Shown piece by piece: positions 53,395 to 62,996 of a DNA stretch of 64,000 bases (its first letter is position 1; every line of letters begins with the position of its first letter). This DNA comes from Microbulbifer agarilyticus (GTDB lineage Bacteria; Pseudomonadota; Gammaproteobacteria; Pseudomonadales; Cellvibrionaceae). Both the position numbers and the translations under genes were made by a program. A model generated the notes under the pieces. That model saw only the letters and a list, made by a program, of their open reading frames with translations, was not told where the DNA came from and searched no databases. The stretch covers positions 1,178,001 through 1,242,000 of the forward strand of contig NZ_CP019650.1 of assembly GCF_001999945.1 (NCBI RefSeq), in the 5' to 3' direction.

Positions 53395-54900
53395 TTATTT
53401 AACCTTGCAGTAGCGGTCGAGATACTCCCCGTGGGACGGCATGGCACCCACAACATATTGAATCCCGTCTCGAATCTCTTGCAGTCTTTCCTTGACAAAT
53501 GACGCGTCCATTTTGCTCGTTAATGGGTGACAAGACTCCGTGCGAATTCCTTGTCCATGCATCACAGCAAGCCAACTGGGTACACTGAACAGTTCGTCAT
53601 CTTCGCGAAATATATTGCCCGCTTGCTGGTAGCTTGTCAGCTTGCGTGCAAGGTGAGGGGGTGCCTCCATTGCGGCGAGTGCGCGCCAGAAGGGCTCTGG
53701 CCGGCGGTTGGCTCGGTAGTGCAAGATAAGAAAATCACGGATTCGCTGATATTCCAAGATAGTACGCTCATTAAAAATGCGGCGTTTATCTTCTTCAAAG
53801 TTTTGGCTGGGATAGAGCGCTATCAGTTTTTGAATCGCACTTTGAATTAGGTGAATACTGGTGCTCTCGAGAGGCTCCAGAAATCCGGCGGAAAGCCCAA
53901 TCGCAATACAGTTTTTTTCCCAGAAGGACTCTAGATGTCCGGTGGTAAATTTTAGTTGGCGCGGATTTCCCTCCGCAACGCCATCCAGATTTTCGAGCAA
54001 TGTCGCGGTCGCCTCATCATCACTGATGTAATCGTTGCAGTAGACATAGCCGTTGCCATTTCGGTGCTGCAGTGGGATGCGCCATTGCCAGCCCGCTGAG
54101 CGCGCAGTGGAGCGCGTGAACGGCTCCGGTGCACTGCTGCGTTCGCAGGCGACTGCTACTGCTCGGTTGCATGGTAGCCAGCTGCTCCAATCGACAAATT
54201 TTGTTCCAAGGGCTTGCCGAATTAACAGGGAACGAAAACCTGAGCAGTCGATGAATAGATCGCCATGAATTCGCTCACCCGACGTCAGCCGGACACTTTC
54301 GATGTAGCCTGATTCGGGATTTTTCTGGCTGTCCTCAATCACTCCTTCAATGCGCTCGACGCCAAGGTCTTCTGAGAATTTACGCAAGAATTGTGCATAG
54401 AGACCTGCGTCGAACTGAAACGCATATGTTAATGCATCAAACGGCGCGTCGGGCATGGGTTGCATTCTGGTGAACTTGCCGGCGAATGCAGATTGGGCAG
54501 CCAATGAGTATTCTTCGAGATCGGGTGAGTTGCTCTGGTTGTAGGACTGTAGCCACCAGTGTTGGAAATCTATGCTGTTGATACCTCGGCCATAAGTACC
54601 GAACGGATGGAAGTACCGATCACCTTCAGCACCCCAACCCACAAAATCGATCCCTAGCTTGAAGGTGCCTTTGGTCTCGGCCATAAACTGGTTTTCGTCT
54701 ATACCCAGCATTTTGTTGAAGGTGATGAGGCTTGGGATGCTTGCTTCGCCCACTCCTACGGTGCCAATAGACTCAGACTCGATCAATTGAATCTTGCTGT
54801 CGGTCCCTTGGGTAACTTTGGCGAGAGCGGCGGCGGTCATCCAGCCCGCAGTACCACCACCGACAATAACGACGCGTTTTACGGGGGAGGGAGTAGTCAC
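53395..54900 (-). CDS. Flavin-dependent tryptophan-halogenase-family protein A
   Basis: The 501-residue protein has the flavin-binding motif VVIVGGGTAGWMTAAALAKV at residues 9-28. TFKLGIDFVGW includes a Lys at the position of the catalytic Lys79 of PrnA-type halogenases. The halogenase signature WQWRIPLQHR is at about residue 270, and the block GLSAGFLEPLESTSIHLIQS follows. Family members chlorinate or brominate aromatic rings using reduced flavin. Many marine homologues sit beside TonB receptors and have no known substrate, so the reaction here is open. A GTG start overlaps the preceding gene by four bases (GTGA), so expression is coupled. Confidence 0.88.
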   Translation of the reverse strand: MTTPSPVKRVVIVGGGTAGWMTAAALAKVTQGTDSKIQLIESESIGTVGVGEASIPSLITFNKMLGIDENQFMAETKGTFKLGIDFVGWGAEGDRYFHPFGTYGRGINSIDFQHWWLQSYNQSNSPDLEEYSLAAQSAFAGKFTRMQPMPDAPFDALTYAFQFDAGLYAQFLRKFSEDLGVERIEGVIEDSQKNPESGYIESVRLTSGERIHGDLFIDCSGFRSLLIRQALGTKFVDWSSWLPCNRAVAVACERSSAPEPFTRSTARSAGWQWRIPLQHRNGNGYVYCNDYISDDEATATLLENLDGVAEGNPRQLKFTTGHLESFWEKNCIAIGLSAGFLEPLESTSIHLIQSAIQKLIALYPSQNFEEDKRRIFNERTILEYQRIRDFLILHYRANRRPEPFWRALAAMEAPPHLARKLTSYQQAGNIFREDDELFSVPSWLAVMHGQGIRTESCHPLTSKMDASFVKERLQEIRDGIQYVVGAMPSHGEYLDRYCKVK

Positions 54901-56300
54901 AAGCGCGCTCCTCTATTAGTGGTTTTCGGCAGCGTTGCAAGGTAGTCAGTATACGCAGGAGCTCTTTGCGCGGCCTCTTGATAGTGTGGCCACAAGGCGT
55001 TGAGCCAGTTTGCATAATCTTTATCGTTTCCGGGCTCGGGAATACTGCCTTTGCGCGGCCTAATACCCGCAAAAGTGGGCAGTATTTGCCAGAGAGATTT
55101 GCCCACAACTTCGTGATCAGTTTGCGGAGTTTGACCGCAGGCGCGTAGTAGTGCCAAACGGTGCCTATTCGTGCGGGTAAGGAAACCTGTCTGTCCTGCG
55201 AGCCAGTTGCATAGATTCTGCAGGTCGTTCACTTCATCGCGATAAAGAGCAGATTCAAGGTTGAACTGTTTCTGTTGGAGTTGCCAGCCTTGGGTCTCGT
55301 TAAGAAGTGGTAGGAGCTGTTGGAGCTGGAACTGGGTCACGGCTAACGGATTCGTACTGTAACCGGGATCCGCCCAGGCTGGGCCCATGGCAAGTATATT
55401 TTGCACCCATGCATTCTGAAATTGTGGCTGTAGCTCTGCCTGGATCTCGTACTCGAACCGCTGACCACGTACTTTGAGTTGCCAGGATGTCCGTTCAAGA
55501 TGTAATTGTGCAAAGGTTTTACGACCGGCTTCTTTCGCTCCAGGGATCTGTGATGCATTGATCTGGCGATATATGGGAATACCGGGGCAGGGCTGGTAGT
55601 GCTGGTCCCCATGCCGATGGTCGTCGGCCAACTGGTGCATCAATTGGCCGTCACAGTCGACGATCAGGTCGCTTGTTAGAATACGACCGTCTTCCAGTTG
55701 CAGCGAGTTGGTACGTGTGTTGTCAGCTTCCCGAAAGAGCTGAACGTTTTGTTCGATGACGTTGAGCCGGCGGGCGTCGGCTATTTGGGACAGGAATTCG
55801 CAATACTCTTTACTGGAGCACTGTAGGCCAGCTTGGGTGGTTTGATAGACATCGGCGCTGTTGCGGTCTGCGAGTAGGTAACGACCTTTCTGAGCCATCA
55901 GACAGGCAATATTAAACCGGCTCGCTTCGATCTTCATTCCGAGCCGGTGTGATCGTTGCCACCACAGAAAAAATGCTTGTCGGTGGTGTTCGAATCCGTA
56001 GCCGCCACTTGCCAGCCACAATGGCTCATGCATATAGGAGCTTCCCGGTGATGTTACCGCGCATGCCAGTAATATGTCTGCCATATCCGCAGTGATGAAC
56101 TCGACCGGGTCAATCCCAATGTTGCCGTGCGCCAGAGCCATATCCTCGGTGAGAATAAGGGGAGTATTGCGTGAATTGTGAGGCGCTGCCAGGGTGACGT
56201 TACATGCCTGCGTGGGTAGTTGCTGTGTCAGGAATAGGAGTGTGTACCAGGCGCTCGGATTGTTGCCTACTACGGTTATGTTCAGTGGATTACTTTTCAT
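54897..56300 (-). CDS. Diverged halogenase-family protein B lacking key motifs
   Basis: The 467-residue protein has a family-like N-terminus, NITVVGNNPSAWYTLLFLTQ, where GGGTAG is replaced by GNNPSA. LFLTQQLP and ILTEDMALAHGNIGIDPVEF align with the neighbours. The catalytic Lys motif is replaced (FFLWWQRSHRLGMKIEASRF), and no WxWxIP sequence is seen. The frame is intact, overlaps both neighbours by four bases and shows no decay. It is therefore probably a non-halogenating partner or a subunit of A and C rather than a pseudogene. Its function is not known. Confidence 0.78.
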   Translation of the reverse strand: MKSNPLNITVVGNNPSAWYTLLFLTQQLPTQACNVTLAAPHNSRNTPLILTEDMALAHGNIGIDPVEFITADMADILLACAVTSPGSSYMHEPLWLASGGYGFEHHRQAFFLWWQRSHRLGMKIEASRFNIACLMAQKGRYLLADRNSADVYQTTQAGLQCSSKEYCEFLSQIADARRLNVIEQNVQLFREADNTRTNSLQLEDGRILTSDLIVDCDGQLMHQLADDHRHGDQHYQPCPGIPIYRQINASQIPGAKEAGRKTFAQLHLERTSWQLKVRGQRFEYEIQAELQPQFQNAWVQNILAMGPAWADPGYSTNPLAVTQFQLQQLLPLLNETQGWQLQQKQFNLESALYRDEVNDLQNLCNWLAGQTGFLTRTNRHRLALLRACGQTPQTDHEVVGKSLWQILPTFAGIRPRKGSIPEPGNDKDYANWLNALWPHYQEAAQRAPAYTDYLATLPKTTNRGARL

Positions 56301-57844
56301 TTACCCACACTCCGGTAGAGACTCATGGAAGTGGAAGGTACTCTCGTAGGGCGAGGGCCACATTGGCGGTCGACAACATCGCTGTGTAGGGGCATATCCG
56401 ATGTGGCGCGGCGTACTAGTGCCGCGTAGTTTTTCAGGAGTGCTGCGAGTTCATCACTCTCGATTGTGTCTGCCCGGGGGGAGTATTGCTTCGGCGAGAT
56501 ACGTTGCCCCTGGTAAACCGCCAGCCAACTCGGTTCCAAAAAGAGCCCATTCTTATAGTCCGCTATATGGCCGCTTTGCCGATACAGCGCCATTTTGTTC
56601 TGTAGGGATCCAGGAAGCTCCATGTCCCGGCAATAACGCCAGAACGGGCTGTCATCGCGCTCTGTGGCGCAATAATGGAGGATAAGAAAATCCCGAATAC
56701 GTTCGTATTCCAGGGCCATCTGCCGGTTGAATTCGTTGCGTTGCGGACGTTGGCTGGCAACGTGATTAGCGGGCAGCAGGCCAATAAATTTGGTGATGGC
56801 GATTTGAATCAGGTAGATACTGGTACTTTCCAGTGGTTCGAGGAAGCCGCTAGAAAGCCCAACAGCGAGGCAGTTTTTTCGCCAGGATTCCTGCCTGCGC
56901 CCGGCCTGGAACCTCAGCTGGCGCGGCTCGTTCGTCGCAGCACCGGGGAGGCCCTGCATCAATAGGTTTTGCGCCTCGTCATCTTGCATATAGCGCTGTG
57001 CATAGACGATGCCGTTACCCATTCGGTGCTGCAACGGAATTTGCCAGCGCCAGCCTGCGGTATGGGCCTCGGCGCGGGTATAAGGTCTCAGCTCGCCTGC
57101 GGGGGCTTCAGAAGGCACGGCGATAGCGCTATCACAGGGGAGCCAGTGGCTCCAGTCGATAAACGGCGAACCCAGTTCCTGGCCGATTAGTAGAGAGCGG
57201 AAACCGCTGCAGTCGACAAAAAAGTCTCCCGCAAGGCTCTGACCATTTTCTAGGTGTAATGCAGCAATATTGCCATCTGCATGATGCTCCACGCGATCGA
57301 CCTTACCCTCTATTCGCTTGACCCCGAGATCACAGGCAAACTTTCGTAAGTAACGTGCATATAGGCCGGCGTCAATATGAAATGCATAGGAGTAAGTAGC
57401 GAGGATAGATCTAAGGTCTTCGCTGGGAAATTCAAAGCGATTCTTGAGCGCAGCGATTACGGGCAATGAGTAATTGTCCAGCGCTTCTGCGTTGTCGTTA
57501 GCACGCGCTTTTAACCATAAGTGATGGAATGGAATACCGTTAAGGCCTCGGCCGTACTCGCCGAATGGGTGAATGTAGGAGTCGCCTTGCCTTGCCCAGT
57601 TGGCGAACTCAATACCTAATTTGTAAGTGGCCTGGGTTTCACGTACGAATACGTTTTCGTCGATACCCAGCAATTCATTGAATGAGCGCAGGTGGGGGAG
57701 CGTTGCTTCGCCCACTCCGACAGTGCCAATTTGATCCGACTCTATGAGGGTGACTTCGATACCCCTCGGGAGTACGAAGCGCGCCATGGCCGCTGCGGCC
57801 ATCCAGCCGGCAGTGCCACCACCGAGTATTATTATTTTTTTCAT
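56297..57844 (-). CDS. Flavin-dependent tryptophan-halogenase-family protein C
   Basis: The 515-residue protein has the flavin motif IIILGGGTAGWMAAAAMARF, TYKLGIEFANW with the Lys of the active site, the signature WRWQIPLQHRMGNG, and AVGLSSGFLEPLESTSIYLI. It is closely related to protein A. Its stop overlaps the start of protein B by four bases (ATGA). It follows the TonB receptor after a 76-bp gap that contains a strong hairpin. Confidence 0.88.
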   Translation of the reverse strand: MKKIIILGGGTAGWMAAAAMARFVLPRGIEVTLIESDQIGTVGVGEATLPHLRSFNELLGIDENVFVRETQATYKLGIEFANWARQGDSYIHPFGEYGRGLNGIPFHHLWLKARANDNAEALDNYSLPVIAALKNRFEFPSEDLRSILATYSYAFHIDAGLYARYLRKFACDLGVKRIEGKVDRVEHHADGNIAALHLENGQSLAGDFFVDCSGFRSLLIGQELGSPFIDWSHWLPCDSAIAVPSEAPAGELRPYTRAEAHTAGWRWQIPLQHRMGNGIVYAQRYMQDDEAQNLLMQGLPGAATNEPRQLRFQAGRRQESWRKNCLAVGLSSGFLEPLESTSIYLIQIAITKFIGLLPANHVASQRPQRNEFNRQMALEYERIRDFLILHYCATERDDSPFWRYCRDMELPGSLQNKMALYRQSGHIADYKNGLFLEPSWLAVYQGQRISPKQYSPRADTIESDELAALLKNYAALVRRATSDMPLHSDVVDRQCGPRPTRVPSTSMSLYRSVGK

Positions 57845-57873
57845 TCGGTTCTTTTGATAACTGCTTATACGGT

Positions 57874-57917
57874 CTCTGATATCCGGAGGAGGGTATTCCC
57901 ACCTCCGGATATCAGAG
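57874..57917 (-). other. Perfect 16-bp-stem hairpin between the TonB receptor and halogenase genes
   Basis: CTCTGATATCCGGAGG (57874-57889) and its exact complement (57902-57917) enclose a 12-nt loop, three bases after the receptor stop codon. There is no T run on the leftward strand. It probably protects the receptor mRNA or limits read-through, making far more receptor than downstream enzymes. Confidence 0.85.
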
Positions 57918-57920
57918 TGA

Positions 57921-60827
57921 TTAGAAGTTTATGCGTACGACAGCAGCGATTCTCCTGTCATTGATAAACCATGAACGGTCCAGCTTCTGCCCTTCTTCAT
58001 TTACCTGCATGCGTGTATTGGTAACTTGGTCGAGAATGTTGGTCGCTTCCAGTCCAATTTTCATGTTGTCATTGACGTTATAGAACACAGAACCATCCAG
58101 CTGTCCGCCCTCACCATTGTAAATCGGTAGTTTGGTGATTACATCGCGGGTAGTCAGCAAATATTCCGAACGCCAGTTCCAAGCCAGTCGTGCGGAAATG
58201 TCTTCGTATTCGTACAAGCCTACCAAGTTGTAGGTATGCTCGGACATACCCGCAAGAGGTAGGCTGTCAAATGCTACTTCTACATTGCCGCCTTCTTGCG
58301 AGTCAAGGTTTTGGTTTGGAATACTCTTGCTGTCCACATAGGTATAGTTTGCCTGAAGGCCCAAGCCGCTCCATGCCCCCGGTAAAGTATCAAAGAACTG
58401 CTGATAGGCAAGCTCCAACCCTGTGACCTGCCCGTCGCCGAAGTTTACGGGTCCTTCGACTTCGACCACGCGAGTAACCCCGTTATTGGTTATTTCACGT
58501 GGGAAGGTGCCGCTGGTGAAGAAGTCGGAAATATCCTTGTGGAATAGGGTTCCGGAGAGTGCACCGACATCGCTGAAATACCATTCGAGCGCAAGGTCGA
58601 AATTATTTGCTTGCATTGGCTTGAGGCGTGAGTTGCCGGTTCCTGCGCGATAGTCGCTTACAAAACCTTCATCGTCGACACCATCGTTGTCGGTATCACG
58701 CCCTTCGATGATTGCATATACACCGAGATAGCTTCTCAGCATACCCATATCCGGGAATGCGACCGCTTTTGACGCACCAAATCGAACCAATAAATCGTCT
58801 TGCAATTCGTACTTCAAATTTAGGCTGGGAAGGACGAATTGATTATCCACTTCATCGGAGAACGCAGTAGATGCACCGTTAAAGAATGCGATATCGTCAG
58901 CGGGTAGTGGCAGACGATCGTCAAGGTAATCAAATGATGAACCACCGGTCGTTTCATAACTTAAGTCAACATAGCGCAGACCGATGTTACCGCTTAAAGA
59001 GTCGTCTTCATTGGCGAACTCTGTCATTACGTAGCCGGCGAATCGGTCTTCGGTAATGGGGTTGATCTCATCTGGGAGAAATGGGCCCTCTGCTAGGCCA
59101 TCACGATCGGCGATGGTTTGGAAGCCAAATGTGTCGCCGAGCTGCGAGCGGAAATTGGAGAAGTTTTCAACGAGATCTGTGCCGGGGACGAGTAGGTTGC
59201 CACCGGAAATACCCGTTGTTTTGTTACGGAAGAAGTCATTAAAACTAATGCTACCGTATTCTGGAGCGGAGTAGGTATCGGTGCCTGGTAGTCCATCCCA
59301 AGGGTTAGTGTCGTAAACTCCGTTGAAGTACTTTTGGCCTCCCGCCCAATCTTCAGACAGGACGCCCCAGTTATAGGTTGACCAACGTGTGGTTTGCTCT
59401 CGCTGGGATGACCGCAATCCGCTCTTCACGCTACGGAACCAACCGTTGTCCAGCTGGTATTCGACATCCAAGGCGAAGGCTGCTTCCTTACCCTCGCTGT
59501 CTTCTTGGTGATCCATGGCCGCACGATAGAAGTAGTTTGCCGGGTCGCTAAAGTACTCCTCACTAGATTGAGAGGAACTCGACGGTGCAGCGAAGGCGAT
59601 ATCTGGGGTGCTACCGCTGAAATTTGCATATACGTCAGCGATAGTATTACCAAAAACGGAAAGGTCCGTTACAAGTGTACTAGCGTCGACATATTGTGCA
59701 TCGAAGATAACTTGAAGGCGGTCTGTGGGGTTCAATTCCAGATTCAGAGAGAAATCTTCTACCAGAGTTTCTTGCTGGAACTGACGAGTATAACTGTTGT
59801 AGCGGTCCGCGCCCTCGAGGGTGCCGCTTATAAAACGTACGTCGTTGTAGTCGCTATCCGCACTTGGTGTACCTACGGTATCGTCGGATTGGAAAGCATG
59901 CTCTAGCCATGACTGCGTCGCGTTAGAGCGTACATACTCCGCAGTGAACAGTTTGCTACCGTCATTGTCCGCCCATTGGAACACCATGCTGCCGCCGGAA
60001 CGTTCGCGGTCCTGGTCAACCTGGCGAGCACCAATATTGATTGGAACCCAGCGTTCGCCGACACCATCGATATCGAGTAGGTTTGGAACACCCTGTTGGA
60101 TGGAGTTGTTACTGACCTCCAGTTTGGAGTTGGCTGCACTTACCAGAAAGCCAAATTCACCCGCTTCCGTTTCCCAGGTGTTGCTGTACAGACCTGAGAA
60201 ATCCGGCGTTGCAGAGTCGCGCATATCGGTGTAATTCACCGCGGTGTTGAAAGCAATCTTCTGTCCGTCACTATCAAATGGTTTACGGGTTTCCAAATTG
60301 ATGGTGCCGGCAATACCGCCCTCGATCATGTCGGCGGTTTGGTTCTTGTATACAATCACCGCGCCCATCAGTTCTGGCGGCACATCTTGGAAGTTTAGGC
60401 CGCTGCCGTTGTTTGCTGAGAAGCTGTCGCGACCGTTAAATTCACTACGGCTCTGCACCATACCACGCAGGGTTGCGCCGCTACCTTCGATGGAGAAATG
60501 ATCAGGATCTTCTGCGGCGGCAAAACGTTCGATGGAGACGCCGGGAACCCGCTGCAGGGCTTCCAGAACGCTTTTATCGGGCAGTGCATTGATATCAGAG
60601 GCAGAAATCGCATCGGCAATTGTGGAAGCATCACGCTTCATGTCCTGCGCATTCATTAGGGAGCCTCGGACCCCCTGGACGACGACTTCTTCCAGTGCCT
60701 CAACACTGGTTTTTTGTTCCTCTGCATACGCCCCGGTACTAGCGGCTGCGACGCAGATTGCGAGCAAACTGCGTTTAAAAACGGTGTTGGATGTGGTTGT
60801 ATCCGGATTGGACCCTGTCATACTCAT
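57921..60827 (-). CDS. TonB-dependent outer-membrane receptor
   Basis: The 968-residue precursor has a signal peptide ending STGAYA. A TonB-box-like EEVVVQG and a plug domain follow, with ISASDINALPDKSVLEALQR and VPGVSIERFAAAEDPDHFSI. NQTADMIEGGIAGTINLETR closes the plug. The beta-barrel ends in IAAVVRINF with a terminal Phe. This length and plug style fit the carbohydrate-type receptors of marine Proteobacteria, but the ligand is not shown. Three starts are close together; the ATG at 60827 has AGAGG at the best spacing. It leads the operon with three halogenase-family genes and diverges from an AraC regulator. Confidence 0.92.
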   Translation of the reverse strand: MSMTGSNPDTTTSNTVFKRSLLAICVAAASTGAYAEEQKTSVEALEEVVVQGVRGSLMNAQDMKRDASTIADAISASDINALPDKSVLEALQRVPGVSIERFAAAEDPDHFSIEGSGATLRGMVQSRSEFNGRDSFSANNGSGLNFQDVPPELMGAVIVYKNQTADMIEGGIAGTINLETRKPFDSDGQKIAFNTAVNYTDMRDSATPDFSGLYSNTWETEAGEFGFLVSAANSKLEVSNNSIQQGVPNLLDIDGVGERWVPINIGARQVDQDRERSGGSMVFQWADNDGSKLFTAEYVRSNATQSWLEHAFQSDDTVGTPSADSDYNDVRFISGTLEGADRYNSYTRQFQQETLVEDFSLNLELNPTDRLQVIFDAQYVDASTLVTDLSVFGNTIADVYANFSGSTPDIAFAAPSSSSQSSEEYFSDPANYFYRAAMDHQEDSEGKEAAFALDVEYQLDNGWFRSVKSGLRSSQREQTTRWSTYNWGVLSEDWAGGQKYFNGVYDTNPWDGLPGTDTYSAPEYGSISFNDFFRNKTTGISGGNLLVPGTDLVENFSNFRSQLGDTFGFQTIADRDGLAEGPFLPDEINPITEDRFAGYVMTEFANEDDSLSGNIGLRYVDLSYETTGGSSFDYLDDRLPLPADDIAFFNGASTAFSDEVDNQFVLPSLNLKYELQDDLLVRFGASKAVAFPDMGMLRSYLGVYAIIEGRDTDNDGVDDEGFVSDYRAGTGNSRLKPMQANNFDLALEWYFSDVGALSGTLFHKDISDFFTSGTFPREITNNGVTRVVEVEGPVNFGDGQVTGLELAYQQFFDTLPGAWSGLGLQANYTYVDSKSIPNQNLDSQEGGNVEVAFDSLPLAGMSEHTYNLVGLYEYEDISARLAWNWRSEYLLTTRDVITKLPIYNGEGGQLDGSVFYNVNDNMKIGLEATNILDQVTNTRMQVNEEGQKLDRSWFINDRRIAAVVRINF

Positions 60828-61096
60828 CACTTGCCTCTTATTTTGTCGATATTTTAGGCGCGCGCGTTATTGCTTACTTTATAACGTCGGTGCAAAACGA
60901 CCAATCAGTACCCGTATTTTTCTGAGGCGGCGCACAATCTAATTGGTACAGTATTTCTAACATGCCGTGAGAACCGACTTGCCGGGTTGCGACGAGAAGG
61001 ATCGATTTAGCGTTGGTGTGGCCGTTAAACGGGTATATCTGGTTATAAAACAAAGATAATGTTGCGAGACGACCGGGATCTAGGGCGGAGTAAACG

Positions 61097-62302
61097 ATGA
61101 AATTAGTTCTGTTTAATGCACATGACATAGTGCTTTTTTTGACAGTTTACTTGTGCCTATTGTTCGCCTTGATTGCCGCGATCGGCCGTCGTAGCTATGG
61201 ATGGGGAAACGTATGGCTAGGGGCATTCCTGCTTTCACAGGCATTGGTTGCACTGCATGTATTGGCTCTGTGGGGAGAGGCGTTTCACGTTTGGGTGGTG
61301 GCGCATGCTCCATGGGTATTCGCGGCTTCTGAGGCCTCTCTATGGATAGAGGGCCCACTATTACTACTCTATACCCGGAGTGTACTTTTTACCCAGGCCG
61401 GCTTTCGCCGTAAAGATTTGACCCTATTGTTCCCTCTGGGGTTGTACGCGATTTTCTATTTTGGCGCGTTTTTCTATTACGGTGTGAGTGAGGGGTCCCC
61501 GGTGCTTCAATTCTTGCGTTCGGATTCCGTTCAGTTCTATGAGCACTGCCGGAATCTGACACGGGCTGGGTTTGGCGTTTGGGCTTTTTGGACCATCAAA
61601 AGCTACGAGCCACGGATGTCCAATGTCTATTCCAATGTGGATCATCTTAGCTATCGGTGGTTAAAAGTCCTAGTGTTTGGGTTCATTGCGCTGAGACTGT
61701 GGAATATTTTGTACCTCAGTATTTATACGAGCTTCAACTTCGTGCTGGGCGAGGGTGCTATTCAGAAGAGTGATCTGGATGGTGTGGGAATAGCGTCCAA
61801 TTATGGACAGCTACTTCTGATATCAGGGCTACTGTACTACGGTTTTGGCGTCGCCAATGGTGTACAAAAAGTTACTCAGGAGGTGTTGGACGAAGTCGCT
61901 GACCCTAAGGTGGGTGGCGGAAATGCAGATGAGCGAGCCCCCTATACGCAAGAGCAGATTCGGCGCGTCACTCGGTATATGGAATCGTCTCGCCCGTATC
62001 TGAATAGCAACCTAAAACTGGAAGATCTGGCGAGCCAGGTTTCGCTTTCGCCTAAGTTGCTGTCTAACCTAATTAACCGCGAATTCGAGTGCAATTTTTT
62101 TGAGTTTATCAATCGCTACAGAATTTCTGAGGTAAAGCAGTTTCTGGCGGACCCCGCATTACAGGACCAGTCTGTCATGGACCTTGCGATGCGTGCAGGT
62201 TACAACAGTAAAACAACCTTTAACCGGCTGTTCAAAATAGATACAGGGATGACGCCAACGCAATATCGAAAAATGGAGCCTCTATCCGAGGTTGCTTCCT
62301 GA
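61097..62302 (+). CDS. Membrane-anchored AraC-family regulator
   Basis: The 401-residue protein has six or seven hydrophobic segments in its first 250 residues (VLFLTVYLCLLFALIAAIG, GNVWLGAFLLSQALVALHVL and others). A cytoplasmic AraC helix-turn-helix pair follows at about 285-395 (LKLEDLASQVSLSPKLLSNL, RISEVKQFLADP, VMDLAMRAGYNSKTTFNRLF). A membrane sensor joined to AraC would let an envelope signal reach DNA directly. It is divergent from the TonB receptor across 269 bp, so that operon is the natural target. GGAG precedes the ATG. Confidence 0.88.
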   Translation: MKLVLFNAHDIVLFLTVYLCLLFALIAAIGRRSYGWGNVWLGAFLLSQALVALHVLALWGEAFHVWVVAHAPWVFAASEASLWIEGPLLLLYTRSVLFTQAGFRRKDLTLLFPLGLYAIFYFGAFFYYGVSEGSPVLQFLRSDSVQFYEHCRNLTRAGFGVWAFWTIKSYEPRMSNVYSNVDHLSYRWLKVLVFGFIALRLWNILYLSIYTSFNFVLGEGAIQKSDLDGVGIASNYGQLLLISGLLYYGFGVANGVQKVTQEVLDEVADPKVGGGNADERAPYTQEQIRRVTRYMESSRPYLNSNLKLEDLASQVSLSPKLLSNLINREFECNFFEFINRYRISEVKQFLADPALQDQSVMDLAMRAGYNSKTTFNRLFKIDTGMTPTQYRKMEPLSEVAS

Positions 62303-62481
62303 GTCACGACAATCCAGGGCTGGATAGGTAAGCGCTCACTACCCAATGGTGTGATTTTTGAGCCCGGCCTCAACAAAATAGGTCCCAACTTCCGATTTAC
62401 CTAGTCTTGGTACGCACTTTCTAGGCTTTTTCACTAGATTGCCCCGACTATTCTAAAAAAAGAACCGTCGAGGCGATTAGG

Positions 62482-62670
62482 ATGATGAAAGGTATTCGCG
62501 GGCGTTGGCTCAAAACTCAGTCACGGTCTGTTCGGGTCGCGGTAGATGTTGCTGCTGTACTGTGCACAATGGCGGTCTTATTGGGTGCGGTAACTGCCGA
62601 AGCGGCAATGGTAGCGTCAGTAAACACGCCCCTCTTTGAAACTGTTGAGCCGGGTATCGGTCAGCCCTAG
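62482..62670 (+). CDS. Possible small exported or membrane protein
   Basis: A 62-codon frame, MMKGIRGRWLKTQSRSVRVA..., has a basic N-terminus and a hydrophobic stretch VDVAAVLCTMAVLLGAVTAE AAM written here split, resembling a signal peptide. GAGG lies eight bases before the ATG. No family is recognised. Sequence around it (62303-62481 and 62671-62996) shows no other gene or clear structure. Confidence 0.35.
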   Translation: MMKGIRGRWLKTQSRSVRVAVDVAAVLCTMAVLLGAVTAEAAMVASVNTPLFETVEPGIGQP

Positions 62671-62996
62671 TTTAGCGAAGTTCTGACTTCCAGAATTCAG
62701 GTTTATGTGGCCTGCCGGCAGATAAGCATCATTCATTGCACACCATTGCACGCGAGTCCCTCAGTGCCGCGCCTCGGACCGTGCTTATGTGCCCTATCTC
62801 CCTTGTCTCAATATTGTCCCGCCTTAGCGTAATCTTTCCCCGCCTAGCTATGCGTCAATGGGCGCTCACATTACAGTCCTGTTAGACATTGTGTAGCGCA
62901 ACTTGCGATGAGCAAAACCGCCTTTTTCGGGTGGATAAAGTTTGACCGCAAATTGTGTTGATTGGCGTTTCCAGCTTTTGAATGTGTAATAGCTCG

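Noticed and set aside
54897..56300. Middle halogenase-family gene as a pseudogene
   Set aside because: The frame is full-length and coupled to both neighbours with no stops or shifts. Loss of catalytic motifs alone does not make it a pseudogene.
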